DNA of 36,822 nucleotides from Thermoplasmata archaeon (GTDB taxonomy: Archaea > Thermoplasmatota > Thermoplasmata > Thermoplasmatales > Thermoplasmataceae): positions 1-36,822 of the forward strand of contig JAKAYB010000003.1 of the NCBI GenBank assembly GCA_021826925.1, in the 5' to 3' direction. The stretch's first letter is position 1, and each line of letters starts with the position of its first letter. This document shows, one piece after another, positions 16,985 through 26,905 of the stretch. A program made the translations under genes and the position numbers. Under the pieces are notes generated by a model that saw only the letters and a program-made list of their open reading frames with translations, was not told the origin of the DNA and did not search any database.

Positions 16985-17803
16985 TCACTTCCTGTAAGCG
17001 ATTATATCCTGATCCGTTCCCTTGATCAGACCCTTTAAAAGCGAACTATACCGTATTCTATGGCTACCGGTTTCTTTGATCCCGATAGCTATTGCGTCAA
17101 TGCTATTTTCTTTGGTTATTTGTAAGAGCTCTTCGGAAAGGTTAGGTCTTCTGTGAGATCTCACGATACTGATTCCTTCGCCAAACTTGGATATTATTTC
17201 ACCTATATTGTCGATCAAGGAAGAGAATTTCTGAGAAGGTTTCTCATCATAATCTCTAAGGTCAGCCATAATTAACCTGCAGCCAAGGGCTTTCTTGACA
17301 TTAAGTGCAAAGAGTATGGAATCTTTTTCCACAAGTTGTTCCGAAAGAGGGATAAGTATGGTTTTATACTTTGATGCTTCCTTGTTTGTGTTTATCAGGC
17401 CAACTGGAACGTCAGAATGCTTCAGAACATAATCACCAATGTTACCAAAAACAGAAGCTGAAAACATAGATCTTTTGAACGTCGCTATCAGAATCAAGTC
17501 ATATCCACGGGATTTTGCTTCCTCCACGATGCCAAATTTGACTGCCTTTGAAGTACGTACCTTTGGCACGACCTTAACATCATTCTCCAGCCCATCCTTG
17601 TAGGCGCTAACGACTACTGATATTTTATCACTCCAAGTTATTTCTCTGATTTCCTCCTTGACAGTAAGAGCTGTTATTTCACTGCCAAAAATCTTTGAGA
17701 GCGAAAAAGCCAGGTTCAAGACAACAGCGGAGGTACTCCCTTTTGCCATGGGAACTAGGATTTTATCAACTTTAAAATGGTGAACTTTAGATGACTGGAT
17801 CAT
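16985..17803 (-). CDS. tandem UspA-domain universal stress protein
   Basis: 272 aa; two Usp-like repeats (KILVPMAKGSTSAVV.../YKTILIPLSEQLVEKDSI...), DLILIATFKRS...ADVP-like HSDVPVGLI. Confidence 0.85.
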   Translation of the reverse strand: MIQSSKVHHFKVDKILVPMAKGSTSAVVLNLAFSLSKIFGSEITALTVKEEIREITWSDKISVVVSAYKDGLENDVKVVPKVRTSKAVKFGIVEEAKSRGYDLILIATFKRSMFSASVFGNIGDYVLKHSDVPVGLINTNKEASKYKTILIPLSEQLVEKDSILFALNVKKALGCRLIMADLRDYDEKPSQKFSSLIDNIGEIISKFGEGISIVRSHRRPNLSEELLQITKENSIDAIAIGIKETGSHRIRYSSLLKGLIKGTDQDIIAYRK

Positions 17804-17943
17804 GAAATATTCATGTCATCTTTGTTAAATAATTTTTCTAAATTGGAACCAAGAACGGATAGAAGCTAAATTATTTATATAGTAGATATAATAGGATTTT
17901 CGGTTTTTCTGGCATGTAAGGGATAAGAACAATTATAGCTATC

Positions 17944-18492
17944 TTGTTACATAATATCATGGAGCATTATGGAGCTAAGAATATTTATCTACAAATTAAA
18001 CGTACCTTATTTGTGAACTGTCTGGAAATTAAACACCACCAAATTTATGGAATTCCACCAAACGAGACACTTGCTACGATTCCATGGGAAGATGCAATGT
18101 TGATCGATTATGACGCCATAATCAGCGGAAAACCTGATTTTAAGTTGTATGATTCGATCTCAAAGTTTTTAGAAATAGTGGTCTTTAATCTGTCATACAG
18201 AGTTGATGATGTGATAGATTCCATGATCTCAGGCGCATCTAAAGTTGTCATTGATTCACAATCGAGCGAAGACACCATCGATAAACTTCTGAATATATCA
18301 GGCGACATCGTTCTTCCAGCATCAAGGATAGATGTTGCATATAGTTTTACACGAAATGGTGGAAAATATTTTATATCAAATGGCCCCATTCCGTATGACT
18401 TTGAGTTATGCTACAATGTTGGAGTTGCTTTATCAAACGACAAATATGTAGATGTTAAAGATTTCCCACAGGACCTTATCCACTTCATTTAG
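17944..18492 (+). CDS. hypothetical protein, possibly degenerate HisA/TIM-barrel-like
   Basis: 182 aa ORF; only weak resemblance in 'RVDDVIDSMISGASKVVIDS...'; function not assignable. Confidence 0.5.
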   Translation: MLHNIMEHYGAKNIYLQIKRTLFVNCLEIKHHQIYGIPPNETLATIPWEDAMLIDYDAIISGKPDFKLYDSISKFLEIVVFNLSYRVDDVIDSMISGASKVVIDSQSSEDTIDKLLNISGDIVLPASRIDVAYSFTRNGGKYFISNGPIPYDFELCYNVGVALSNDKYVDVKDFPQDLIHFI

Positions 18493-19288
18493 TGGCATTG
18501 GTTTCCGATTCAGTGGAGGGTTTTTTCTCGTACCCGATTATTTTTGGACCTGCTTCCTGCTCTTTAAGGAGTTTCTTGTACTCTTTGTTTACCGAACCTT
18601 TGGAAATATTTTCGTATCCCTTGATCTTCCTGCAGTGTCCTCGGACTAATTTCCCATCTTTCCGCCTGTACGGAGGCACCCATTCGCCGCCGTCTGGGCA
18701 CTTCTCGATATCTATAAGTGTTCTTTCAAGAACCCTCAGGCGATCAGCATTGTGAGGTTCCACTATAATTGGAACCAGTTCTTTCCCAACTTTCGGCTTA
18801 ACCAGCGGACTTGATTCACTTGAGGCGGAATAATCCACAGGCTTAGGAGCGGTGACTGGTTTAACTTCTTCTTTCGTTTCTGCGACTTTGGACGGTATTT
18901 TCGCTTCTTCAACCAATGCTGGAGAAGAAGAAACAACGACCATGCCACCAACCAAAGCCAAGACGCCACCCACGACGATTCCAAAAGCAGAGGTCACTAT
19001 GCTTACAAGAGCCAATATTATAATAGTTATCCCAAAAGGAACCTTATGCCTTTTATCATTTGCCAGGAGAACACCAAGAATCATGACTATAACGCCAACG
19101 ATTGCGCCTATAATTCCTAATAGTAGATAATCCACTGAAAAATAATTAAAGGGCTTTATAATATTTGAAAGAGAAGACGGCACGTATTTTATGAAAATAA
19201 ATAAAATCCCTCCGAGTAGAATAAATCCACCGCCAACAATAGTTAAAATAAGGTCTGCGTAATTTTTCTTCGCTTCTTCGTCACTCAT
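18485..19288 (-). CDS. four-TM membrane protein with Pro-rich linker and C-terminal 'CPDGGxWVPPYRRKDGKLVRGHCRK' domain
   Basis: 267 aa; about four N-terminal hydrophobic segments, low-complexity Lys/Pro/Glu linker, compact C-terminal domain. Confidence 0.7.
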   Translation of the reverse strand: MSDEEAKKNYADLILTIVGGGFILLGGILFIFIKYVPSSLSNIIKPFNYFSVDYLLLGIIGAIVGVIVMILGVLLANDKRHKVPFGITIIILALVSIVTSAFGIVVGGVLALVGGMVVVSSSPALVEEAKIPSKVAETKEEVKPVTAPKPVDYSASSESSPLVKPKVGKELVPIIVEPHNADRLRVLERTLIDIEKCPDGGEWVPPYRRKDGKLVRGHCRKIKGYENISKGSVNKEYKKLLKEQEAGPKIIGYEKKPSTESETNATK

Positions 19289-19495
19289 TACATGAGTATA
19301 TCATATCTATTATATAAATTAAACGGTTTAATTCGCAAATATACACATTTTAGCGCTCTCCAAATTATATATAATGTTTATAGAATAAAGATGGGATCAT
19401 GCTTCCAAAATTTATTTGCACGTAAGGAATCGATCAGAGACTCGATAATTTATTAACTATAAATATTTCTATTTGAATGTAATCACATCAAGATA

Positions 19496-20164
19496 ATGAA
19501 AGAACAGGAAGATGGGGGACAAACACTTACCGAAGCCGCGTACAGATATATTTTTGATGGAATAACCAACGGCAAATTTAGAGCCGGGCAGTCCATTAGT
19601 CCAGATACGCTGTCAAAGAATCTAAACATGAGTAAAACACCAATAAGGGAAGCACTCCTTCAGTTAGAAGTAGAAAACCTTGTCTTTAGGAACGGTAGAT
19701 ACTATAATGTCATATACCTTGATGAACAGGAGGTATTAGAGCTCTATCAGCTCAGAAGGATTCTAGAATCAGAAGCGGCATACTACGCAGCAAAAAACGT
19801 TAACGAGCAGGTTGTTCGCGATCTTGATGCTGCCCTGAATGCTATAATTGAGGCTTCAAGAGAACCGAATCCGGAGCCTATTAAACTTGCAGATCTCAAT
19901 GGGAAATTTCACTCAATAATTGCAAGAGCATCAGGGAACAGGTACATAGTCCAATATACCACTGAGATAAGACTCAAACTCAAGGTAATTAGAACAACGT
20001 TTTTCAGTAGTTATGATCGTAGGTTTGACGAATCAAAAGAACATAAGAAGATATTTGACGCCATAAGACAATCTAAACCGGACCTTGCCAAGCAGTTGAC
20101 TATTGATCATATGGATAAAACGATAAAGTATGTTAAAGACTACGTCCTGAATAAAATGTATTAG
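19496..20164 (+). CDS. GntR-family transcriptional regulator, FadR/FCD subfamily
   Basis: wHTH 'YIFDGITNGKFRAGQSISPDTLSKNLNMSKTPIREALLQLEVENLV' plus FCD domain 'LYQLRRILESEAAYYAA...FHSIIARASGN'. Confidence 0.92.
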   Translation: MKEQEDGGQTLTEAAYRYIFDGITNGKFRAGQSISPDTLSKNLNMSKTPIREALLQLEVENLVFRNGRYYNVIYLDEQEVLELYQLRRILESEAAYYAAKNVNEQVVRDLDAALNAIIEASREPNPEPIKLADLNGKFHSIIARASGNRYIVQYTTEIRLKLKVIRTTFFSSYDRRFDESKEHKKIFDAIRQSKPDLAKQLTIDHMDKTIKYVKDYVLNKMY

Positions 20165-20226
20165 TGTCTTGGGATACTCCTTCTTTGATTCCCATAATTG
20201 AGTATTGGTGCTCTTAATGTGGATCT

Positions 20227-21756
20227 TTATTTTTCTTCTCTATATCTCTTTTTTAGGCTCTTAGGGCTGAACTCTGTGATTATCCTCGAAATATCTGATA
20301 TTGTTGTTTCTTTTATTAAAACAGCCACAGAGAAATATACGACTACGGACAATGCTGCAGTGCCCAACAGCACAAAAACGCTTTTGGGAGAAATAAAGTG
20401 TTCGATGAACAATATAACAGCTACCTCAGAAATTACAGGACCAATATGTTTTAAGATTCTCCAATTAAACGAAATGTGCTCTATCTTGAAAACGTTCAAT
20501 CTGTAAAGTGCTGCAGACAGTATACTGGAACTCAGTATTGCAATTGCGGCACCAGAGGCCCCTTGGGATATTCTTGTTATTCCGAAGATATTCGGCGGAA
20601 CCAGAATAAGTATAAGTATTATGTTAACAATTATCACGGAAATATCTATCCTTGCAATGATACCTGTTTTTTGCCTTGATTCCAGCACCGACCTGTATGG
20701 AGTATTAATGGCACTTATATAAGCGACAATTGAAAGCAATGAGAGCATAAGAAAATATGAGAAGTAAGTCTGTGTGAAGAGGTTCAAAATGTATCCAGCC
20801 AACAACGCAAAGTATACAACAATTGGAAGGACAAATAGGGACGTCAACCGTTCATACTCAAGTATAGAATTCTTATAATCTTCGGCCTTTTTATTCCTTC
20901 TGGATATGCTCAGCAAGGGAAGAAAGAACATAGTTAATGAAGTTGAAAGTGTTATCACAACGTTGGCAATCATCTGGCTCGTATAAAATGCGCCAGTAGC
21001 TATGTTTTGCCAGAAAAAATTGATTATCACTTTGTCTATGTTTCCATTGATCACTGCAACTGAAGACACAAACATTAGAGGTATGGCAAGCATAGTATAT
21101 GATTTGGCCAATTCCCGTGAGGGTTTCCCAATAGTCCATGGACGGCCTAGTATCATCAGTATACCAAAATAAAGTGCATACGAAATACTATATGTAATCG
21201 ATATATAAAGTGCAGGGGTATATCCTCCTGTTCCAGCGATGCCATAGCGAATAGCGAGGGCAAGAAAGATAAAAACTGAATTTCTAAACGCAGCCTCTAT
21301 AATACCAGGTATGGCCATTCTCCCGGATTTTATTTTTGCTCTGTAGTATGCATTAGGGAATCCTATTAGACTTTTGAAAAAATAGTATGGAATCAGGGCC
21401 ACAACGATCCAGAATTCTATAGGATTGTCGAATCCCCTATGAAGCACATGTACCCAGAAAAGCAATGAACCGATGACCAGAAGAACAAAGACTGCGCCTA
21501 GAATCAACTTAATTCGCAAATAGGTCGCATTACACGCCCCTACGTCTTCACCGTTGGATAATTTGATCGTGTGGGCAGTAGAATATCCGAGATCAGAAAA
21601 TAGTGAAAGTATCCCAGTGTACCCTATACCAAAAGAAACAAAACCCCATCCAGCACTGAAGTTACCAACTCGCAATATAAATAATAATCCAAGGAGACCT
21701 AAAACTGCCCCTATCACGTGCTGTATTATGACTATAGGAGAACGGGTAGATAACAA
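20227..21756 (-). CDS. flippase / polysaccharide biosynthesis (MOP superfamily) membrane protein
   Basis: 509 aa, about 14 TM; N-terminal 'GVGFVSFGIGYTGILSLFSDLGYSTAHTIKLSNGED' typical of Wzx-like archaeal flippases. Confidence 0.85.
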   Translation of the reverse strand: MLSTRSPIVIIQHVIGAVLGLLGLLFILRVGNFSAGWGFVSFGIGYTGILSLFSDLGYSTAHTIKLSNGEDVGACNATYLRIKLILGAVFVLLVIGSLLFWVHVLHRGFDNPIEFWIVVALIPYYFFKSLIGFPNAYYRAKIKSGRMAIPGIIEAAFRNSVFIFLALAIRYGIAGTGGYTPALYISITYSISYALYFGILMILGRPWTIGKPSRELAKSYTMLAIPLMFVSSVAVINGNIDKVIINFFWQNIATGAFYTSQMIANVVITLSTSLTMFFLPLLSISRRNKKAEDYKNSILEYERLTSLFVLPIVVYFALLAGYILNLFTQTYFSYFLMLSLLSIVAYISAINTPYRSVLESRQKTGIIARIDISVIIVNIILILILVPPNIFGITRISQGASGAAIAILSSSILSAALYRLNVFKIEHISFNWRILKHIGPVISEVAVILFIEHFISPKSVFVLLGTAALSVVVYFSVAVLIKETTISDISRIITEFSPKSLKKRYREEK

Positions 21757-21827
21757 CAGAAGGGTATCTCAACAATTACAATAACCTTTGTACAACCATT
21801 GGAGATTAAAATTAATATCTATGATTT

Positions 21828-23480
21828 TTAGTGCCTCTTAGTCTTTGTCATGTATGAAAATACTGCAGCTGCTATCGATACTGCTACTCCAATGTAGAAA
21901 GCAACATCTATAGAACTCATGAAAGCTGGTGCCAAAACATTTGGAAACCAGTGTATCGCTGAAATTATAGAATAGATATGTCCAACACTGCTCGGAGGAT
22001 TAAAGCCTGCAGACGCAAGTATCTCGTTAACAGGATTTTCACCGAGAAAGGCCGAAAATACTGATATTGTTGGAGGAGTACTCATGAAAGCGTTGATTAC
22101 AGATGTTGGCGCACCGATGCTTTTGAGACTTTTGAAAAATTGCATAGGAAGTGAAGTCTGAAGCGAGCTCAGTATTATAGCAAAAAATATACCTGTGCTT
22201 GCAGTCATACCGGCATTTCTCAAAGTGGAAAGCATACCGGACGCAGCCCCCCTGGACTGAACGGGGACAGAATTCATTATCAACGCGGTGTTAGGGGCGG
22301 CAAACATACCATTGCCTATTCCCATGACAAAGAGGGCGATGGCAAAATATACATATCCAAAGTCAAAAGGCAAAAAAGAAAGCCCGAGGAAAGCTCCGGC
22401 GACAAGAAGCATTCCTAATGTGGCGAGTAATTTTGGGCCATGTCTATCAGACCATATCCCTGCAAGCGGACCCATTATTAACGTACCTGCTGTGAGAGGG
22501 ACCATGTAAATGCCAGCCCAAAGTGGAGTCTGCGAGTATGGAATACCGCGGATTAAAGGAAGCCATATACCCTGTAACAGTATTATCAGAACTATCATTA
22601 CTCCGCCTCTGCCTATGGAATTAAGGAGGTTAGCCATATTGCCAGTTGAAAAATCCTTATTTTGAAATAGTGAGACGTTGAACATTGGCTGCTTAATCCT
22701 CTTTTCCACGAATGGAAAAATTATCAACAAAACCACACCAGATAACATAGAACCAATAACAAATGGGCTGGTCCATCCAGTGGGATTACCGTTATATGGC
22801 ATAATGCCGTAAGTGAGACCGATAAGAGTAAGTGTCAGTCCCCCGGCGAAAAGTGCAGTTCCAATATAGTCAATTTTCTGCTTTAATAATCGGGGAGATG
22901 TCTCCTTTAGTTTTAACAGGCTCCAGAACGTTCCAAGAAGACCAATTGGGATGCTAACAAGAAATACATATCTCCAGTCGTAAACAGACAAAATACCTCC
23001 AAGAATGAGCCCTATAAATGCCCCTGACATCAATGAGACCTGGTTTATTCCAAGCGCCTTTCCCCTTTCGCTTATGGGAAAAGCATCTGTTATGATAGCC
23101 GAACTATTTGCAAAGAGAAATGCTGCCCCTACACCTTGGACTAGCCTGAAAATAACAAGCTCGAGCGCCCCCGCGGTACCTGTTGAAGGAGTTATGAAAA
23201 GCAACACAGAACCGAACGTGAAGATAGCAAAGCCTAGGACAAAGAGCTTTACACGCCCAAATATATCTGAAAGCCTCCCAAAAGTAACCAAGAGAGTGGC
23301 AGTTATTATGTTGAAACCCATTAGGAGCCAGAGAAGATATACGAATGAACCTGGGGCAAAAACATCAAGATGTATCCCTTTAAAAATCGCAGGAATGGAT
23401 ATCAAAATAATGGTTGTATTCACAGCAGACATGAATACTCCTATTGTGGTGTTTGAAAGTGCCACCCACTTGTACTGCAT
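21828..23480 (-). CDS. MFS transporter, DHA2 (EmrB/QacA) family
   Basis: 550 aa; 14-TM pattern; GRLSDIFGRVKLFVLGFAIFTFGS, RLVQGVGAAFLFANSSAIITDAFP. Confidence 0.93.
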   Translation of the reverse strand: MQYKWVALSNTTIGVFMSAVNTTIILISIPAIFKGIHLDVFAPGSFVYLLWLLMGFNIITATLLVTFGRLSDIFGRVKLFVLGFAIFTFGSVLLFITPSTGTAGALELVIFRLVQGVGAAFLFANSSAIITDAFPISERGKALGINQVSLMSGAFIGLILGGILSVYDWRYVFLVSIPIGLLGTFWSLLKLKETSPRLLKQKIDYIGTALFAGGLTLTLIGLTYGIMPYNGNPTGWTSPFVIGSMLSGVVLLIIFPFVEKRIKQPMFNVSLFQNKDFSTGNMANLLNSIGRGGVMIVLIILLQGIWLPLIRGIPYSQTPLWAGIYMVPLTAGTLIMGPLAGIWSDRHGPKLLATLGMLLVAGAFLGLSFLPFDFGYVYFAIALFVMGIGNGMFAAPNTALIMNSVPVQSRGAASGMLSTLRNAGMTASTGIFFAIILSSLQTSLPMQFFKSLKSIGAPTSVINAFMSTPPTISVFSAFLGENPVNEILASAGFNPPSSVGHIYSIISAIHWFPNVLAPAFMSSIDVAFYIGVAVSIAAAVFSYMTKTKRH

Positions 23481-23534
23481 TATTTTGGTATGGTAATAAT
23501 CGATATATTTCTTTACACGAGATGAAAGAAATCG

Positions 23535-24014
23535 TTAACCCACGCTTTCATCGCCATCGTTGGAAATAATCTTGAACTCAAGGCCTGCGTTCCTCGCAAA
23601 TTCTCCATCAATGTCGTCACGATCACCTACAACGATTGATCGAGAAAGATCAATATCATATTTAGAAAGGATTTTCCTCAACATGCCGGTACGTGGCTTT
23701 CTGCAGTCACAGTTCTCATCAGGCCTATGTGGACAGAAAAAGAAGTCATCTATTTTACCCCCCATTGATTCGACCCTTTTTTTTAACTCATTGTTGAATA
23801 CTTCGACTTCATCTTCGGAAAAATAGCCCCTGTTTATCCCAGACTGGTTTGTTACAACAATAACAAGATAACCTTTGTCTGAATAAAATTTTATTAGTTC
23901 TACGGCCTTTTTATAGATATGAAGATCCTTTGGATCGTGACAGTAGGGACAGTCTTTATTTATTGTCCCATCGCGATCAATAAACAGGGCAGGTCTCTTG
24001 CTAGAATTTTGCAT
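23535..24014 (-). CDS. HAD phosphatase, GmhB/HisB-N-like (heptose bisphosphate phosphatase family)
   Basis: ALFIDRDGTINKD, VVTNQSGINRGYFSE, FFFCPHRPDENCDCRKPRTGM (Zn-loop), SIVVGDRDDIDGEFARNAG. Confidence 0.9.
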   Translation of the reverse strand: MQNSSKRPALFIDRDGTINKDCPYCHDPKDLHIYKKAVELIKFYSDKGYLVIVVTNQSGINRGYFSEDEVEVFNNELKKRVESMGGKIDDFFFCPHRPDENCDCRKPRTGMLRKILSKYDIDLSRSIVVGDRDDIDGEFARNAGLEFKIISNDGDESVG

Positions 24015-24025
24015 GAAGTTCCTCT

Positions 24026-24334
24026 TTAAGATATTGCGTCGATCTTTCTGCTTACAGAATTCTCAAGATCAACTCTGTGATCTATTTTTATTATTGTCTC
24101 AACACGCTGAAAACCCAATGATATCAAGAACGATTCTGTATTTTCCAATGCATTGAAAAGCTCCTTGATAGAATTCGCCTCCACGACCGTTGCCATGCTA
24201 TTAGGGTAACACTTGAGGCCATTTGATCTGAGTGTCTCAATTGCGCGCTTGATAACCGGTCCAACAGAAATCCCCTTACCTATAGGATAAAAAGTTACAT
24301 CCGCAACTATCATGTCTTGTAATTGAATGATCAC
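24026..24334 (-). CDS. MTH1187/DUF77-family thiamine-binding-like protein
   Basis: 102 aa; MIVADVTFYPIGKGISVGPVIKRAIETLRSNGLKCYPNSMATVVEANS. Confidence 0.85.
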   Translation of the reverse strand: MIIQLQDMIVADVTFYPIGKGISVGPVIKRAIETLRSNGLKCYPNSMATVVEANSIKELFNALENTESFLISLGFQRVETIIKIDHRVDLENSVSRKIDAIS

Positions 24335-24449
24335 GTAAAACGATTTCGTCTCCCTATCAGTTTACTTAATTTTCTCTTTAATGCTTTAAACTTGGAATAC
24401 AAGATCTCTCTACAAGTTGAAACATATTTCTTGGCTTCCTAGATACCTA

Positions 24450-26804
24450 CTATCTCTGCGGAGGCTCTCTGAGTTTACAATTCTCGCAGGTTTTTCCAAA
24501 GCCTCTGTAAAGCCCTCCACATGTCTTGCAAACATGGTAAGTGTGGTGAAACTTCCACGATGTGTAAAGTCCAAGAACAGCAACAGATGAAAGTGCGATA
24601 AACACGAAAAAGTGCGTATCGAAAAACGATGATGTTACATAACTACTCTTCGGTGTTAACTTTACATTTATTGATATTGATGTGCTATTTTTGCTCTGCC
24701 CCAACAATCTAACGCTAGTTAACAGCGTAACATTCAACCTTGTTATCGCAGGATTTTCTTTCCCGAGTGAAAAATAATAAGTTCCATTATTCAGTTTTAT
24801 GATGTCGAATAGAGATCTTGATGAGCTGTTACCTTCGTATTCAAGTATTCTTAGTGTTGCTTTACCGATTTCAAATGATCCGATTTTGATTATATGCAGA
24901 CTCAGAATCATATTCGTACCTATGACGTAAAAGTTACCGGAGATATGGACCGACAAATCAGGAAAGACATATATGGATTCAGAGCTCATCGCACTGGAAT
25001 TTGTAACATAAGCCCCATTGGAACTCCAATTCAGCTTCAATGTGTAACTTCCCGGAAGTATATTGAAAGGCATATAGAATGTTTCAGAATAATTCCCTGA
25101 AACTGGGGTTTTAAGTAAGAAATGAATGGAATATACCGATCTGTTTCCTTGGATTAATGTGGCATTTATCAATGCGGTATTCAGTCGCAAGTATGATGAT
25201 AGCATGGAAAAATTCAGTATTGAATTAGCACCTGAGACAAAACTGCTTTTATCCAAATGAAAGGATACTTCAGGTACAATAACGGATAGTTCCACGTTTA
25301 GCATACTATCGTTGAAACTTGGGAAAGGCGGGAGGAATAGCGAAGTGCTTGAATTCATGAATCCTATTTCATAATTTCCTGTATAGGTAAAGTTCGAGGT
25401 TCCATTACTATATCCATAAATGAGGCTTGTCTGGCTGCCGTTCAACATATTGAATACATTCATCATAGAATCAATTTTTGAATTGATTTTCTTTGAGATA
25501 TTTTCTAGGGTATTCGATCCATCTCTGATCGCCGGATGAAAATTTATTATTGATAGTTTATGGTACATACCTCTCACCGACACGATCCTTGATAGATAGA
25601 TATCAGAGTTTATATTGCAAAATGGTGAACTGGAATAGTAAGTACCTCCCGAAATGATGGAATTCACGATGTACACACTACTTCTGTTTGCAATTATTCT
25701 GTTTTTCTCGGGATTAAGGATGTTCTTCATTATAAACAACGGATTATCATTTATGCCTAATGAAGAGTGGACTGAAAATAAAGTAGAATTCGTGAGGATA
25801 TAATTAAAAATTGACACTGGATACAGGCTGACCGTATCGTTGGAAATTAGTGTGAGCGAGAGGTTTCTGATCTCCACTGGGCTGTAGGAATTGTCAAGTA
25901 ACTTTATTTGAAAATTTGATTTGTTCCGAAACCACGCTGGTAAATGCGGGACGGAAAAAATAAAAGCTGACTGATTTCTCTGTACCCTCTCGCCATGTTT
26001 CCACGGGAGACTTATTTTTTCCACGGTTTTATCCCCGAAAAGCACCACGAGTGAATTGTTATCTTCTGTACTTACACCTGAATAATTAAATGCGACATCT
26101 CCCGAAACAACATAAGAACTACGGTAAGTTATATTTGTTTCATTAAGTGGGATGGTCGAATTCTGGGCGAAATTCGAAATCTCAGAGTTCCATACAGCAA
26201 CAGAGAAATATCTATTACCCGAGCAATTCAACAAGCCACCAATGCTACTATTTATCACATTAATTGATGAGGATTTGCTTACAATCCTCATTGTTCTTTC
26301 AAAAGGATCGCTTTTACTGAGATTCACAGGGGATATGCTGGAATTTATGACTGTTAAGCTGGATTGGTTCAGGTAAAATTCACCTGGAGAAATAATTTTA
26401 CTGCCCTTTATAATTATGGTGGAATTCGGCAAACCATGAATAAGCACCTGTCTGATCGCAGAGGAGTATTCTGTTGAAATTTCAAGTGTTGAATTATCTA
26501 GCACTAACGTCCCTATGACCCAAATCGCAATTGTCTTCAGAGTCAAATTTTCTGCTATTATGGTTGTGTTTTCGAATATCTGTTTTTTACCACTAGGTAT
26601 TACAATATTAGTTGTCAGGTACGTCGAATTGTAAATAACATCATTCAGAGGTTCCGTTTCTCTTATGCCTCTGTGAAATTCGCTCATAACTACATTAGCA
26701 TGGTGAGTTACACCCATAACGCTGGAAAACGATACGATTAAAATCAGTATTATCTGTAATATAACCAAAATGTCCTTTTTACCATTTACGGTCATTACCC
26801 GCAA
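24450..26804 (-). CDS. large sequon-rich surface-anchored protein, parallel beta-helix-like ectodomain, C-terminal TM and cytoplasmic Zn ribbon
   Basis: 784 aa; N-terminal hydrophobic signal segment, dozens of N-x-S/T sequons, repeated 'NSTLEIS/SLTVINSSI' strands, C-terminal TM then CKTCGGLYRGFGKTCENC. Confidence 0.8.
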   Translation of the reverse strand: MRVMTVNGKKDILVILQIILILIVSFSSVMGVTHHANVVMSEFHRGIRETEPLNDVIYNSTYLTTNIVIPSGKKQIFENTTIIAENLTLKTIAIWVIGTLVLDNSTLEISTEYSSAIRQVLIHGLPNSTIIIKGSKIISPGEFYLNQSSLTVINSSISPVNLSKSDPFERTMRIVSKSSSINVINSSIGGLLNCSGNRYFSVAVWNSEISNFAQNSTIPLNETNITYRSSYVVSGDVAFNYSGVSTEDNNSLVVLFGDKTVEKISLPWKHGERVQRNQSAFIFSVPHLPAWFRNKSNFQIKLLDNSYSPVEIRNLSLTLISNDTVSLYPVSIFNYILTNSTLFSVHSSLGINDNPLFIMKNILNPEKNRIIANRSSVYIVNSIISGGTYYSSSPFCNINSDIYLSRIVSVRGMYHKLSIINFHPAIRDGSNTLENISKKINSKIDSMMNVFNMLNGSQTSLIYGYSNGTSNFTYTGNYEIGFMNSSTSLFLPPFPSFNDSMLNVELSVIVPEVSFHLDKSSFVSGANSILNFSMLSSYLRLNTALINATLIQGNRSVYSIHFLLKTPVSGNYSETFYMPFNILPGSYTLKLNWSSNGAYVTNSSAMSSESIYVFPDLSVHISGNFYVIGTNMILSLHIIKIGSFEIGKATLRILEYEGNSSSRSLFDIIKLNNGTYYFSLGKENPAITRLNVTLLTSVRLLGQSKNSTSISINVKLTPKSSYVTSSFFDTHFFVFIALSSVAVLGLYTSWKFHHTYHVCKTCGGLYRGFGKTCENCKLREPPQR

Positions 26805-26905
26805 ATCGCGACCATTTTTATAACATTTATCTCAACGAGGATAAATGTTCTTAATCCACTGAATAATTGATGAGCCAATATCAGAACAAAAAAGTGCGCA
26901 ACAAC

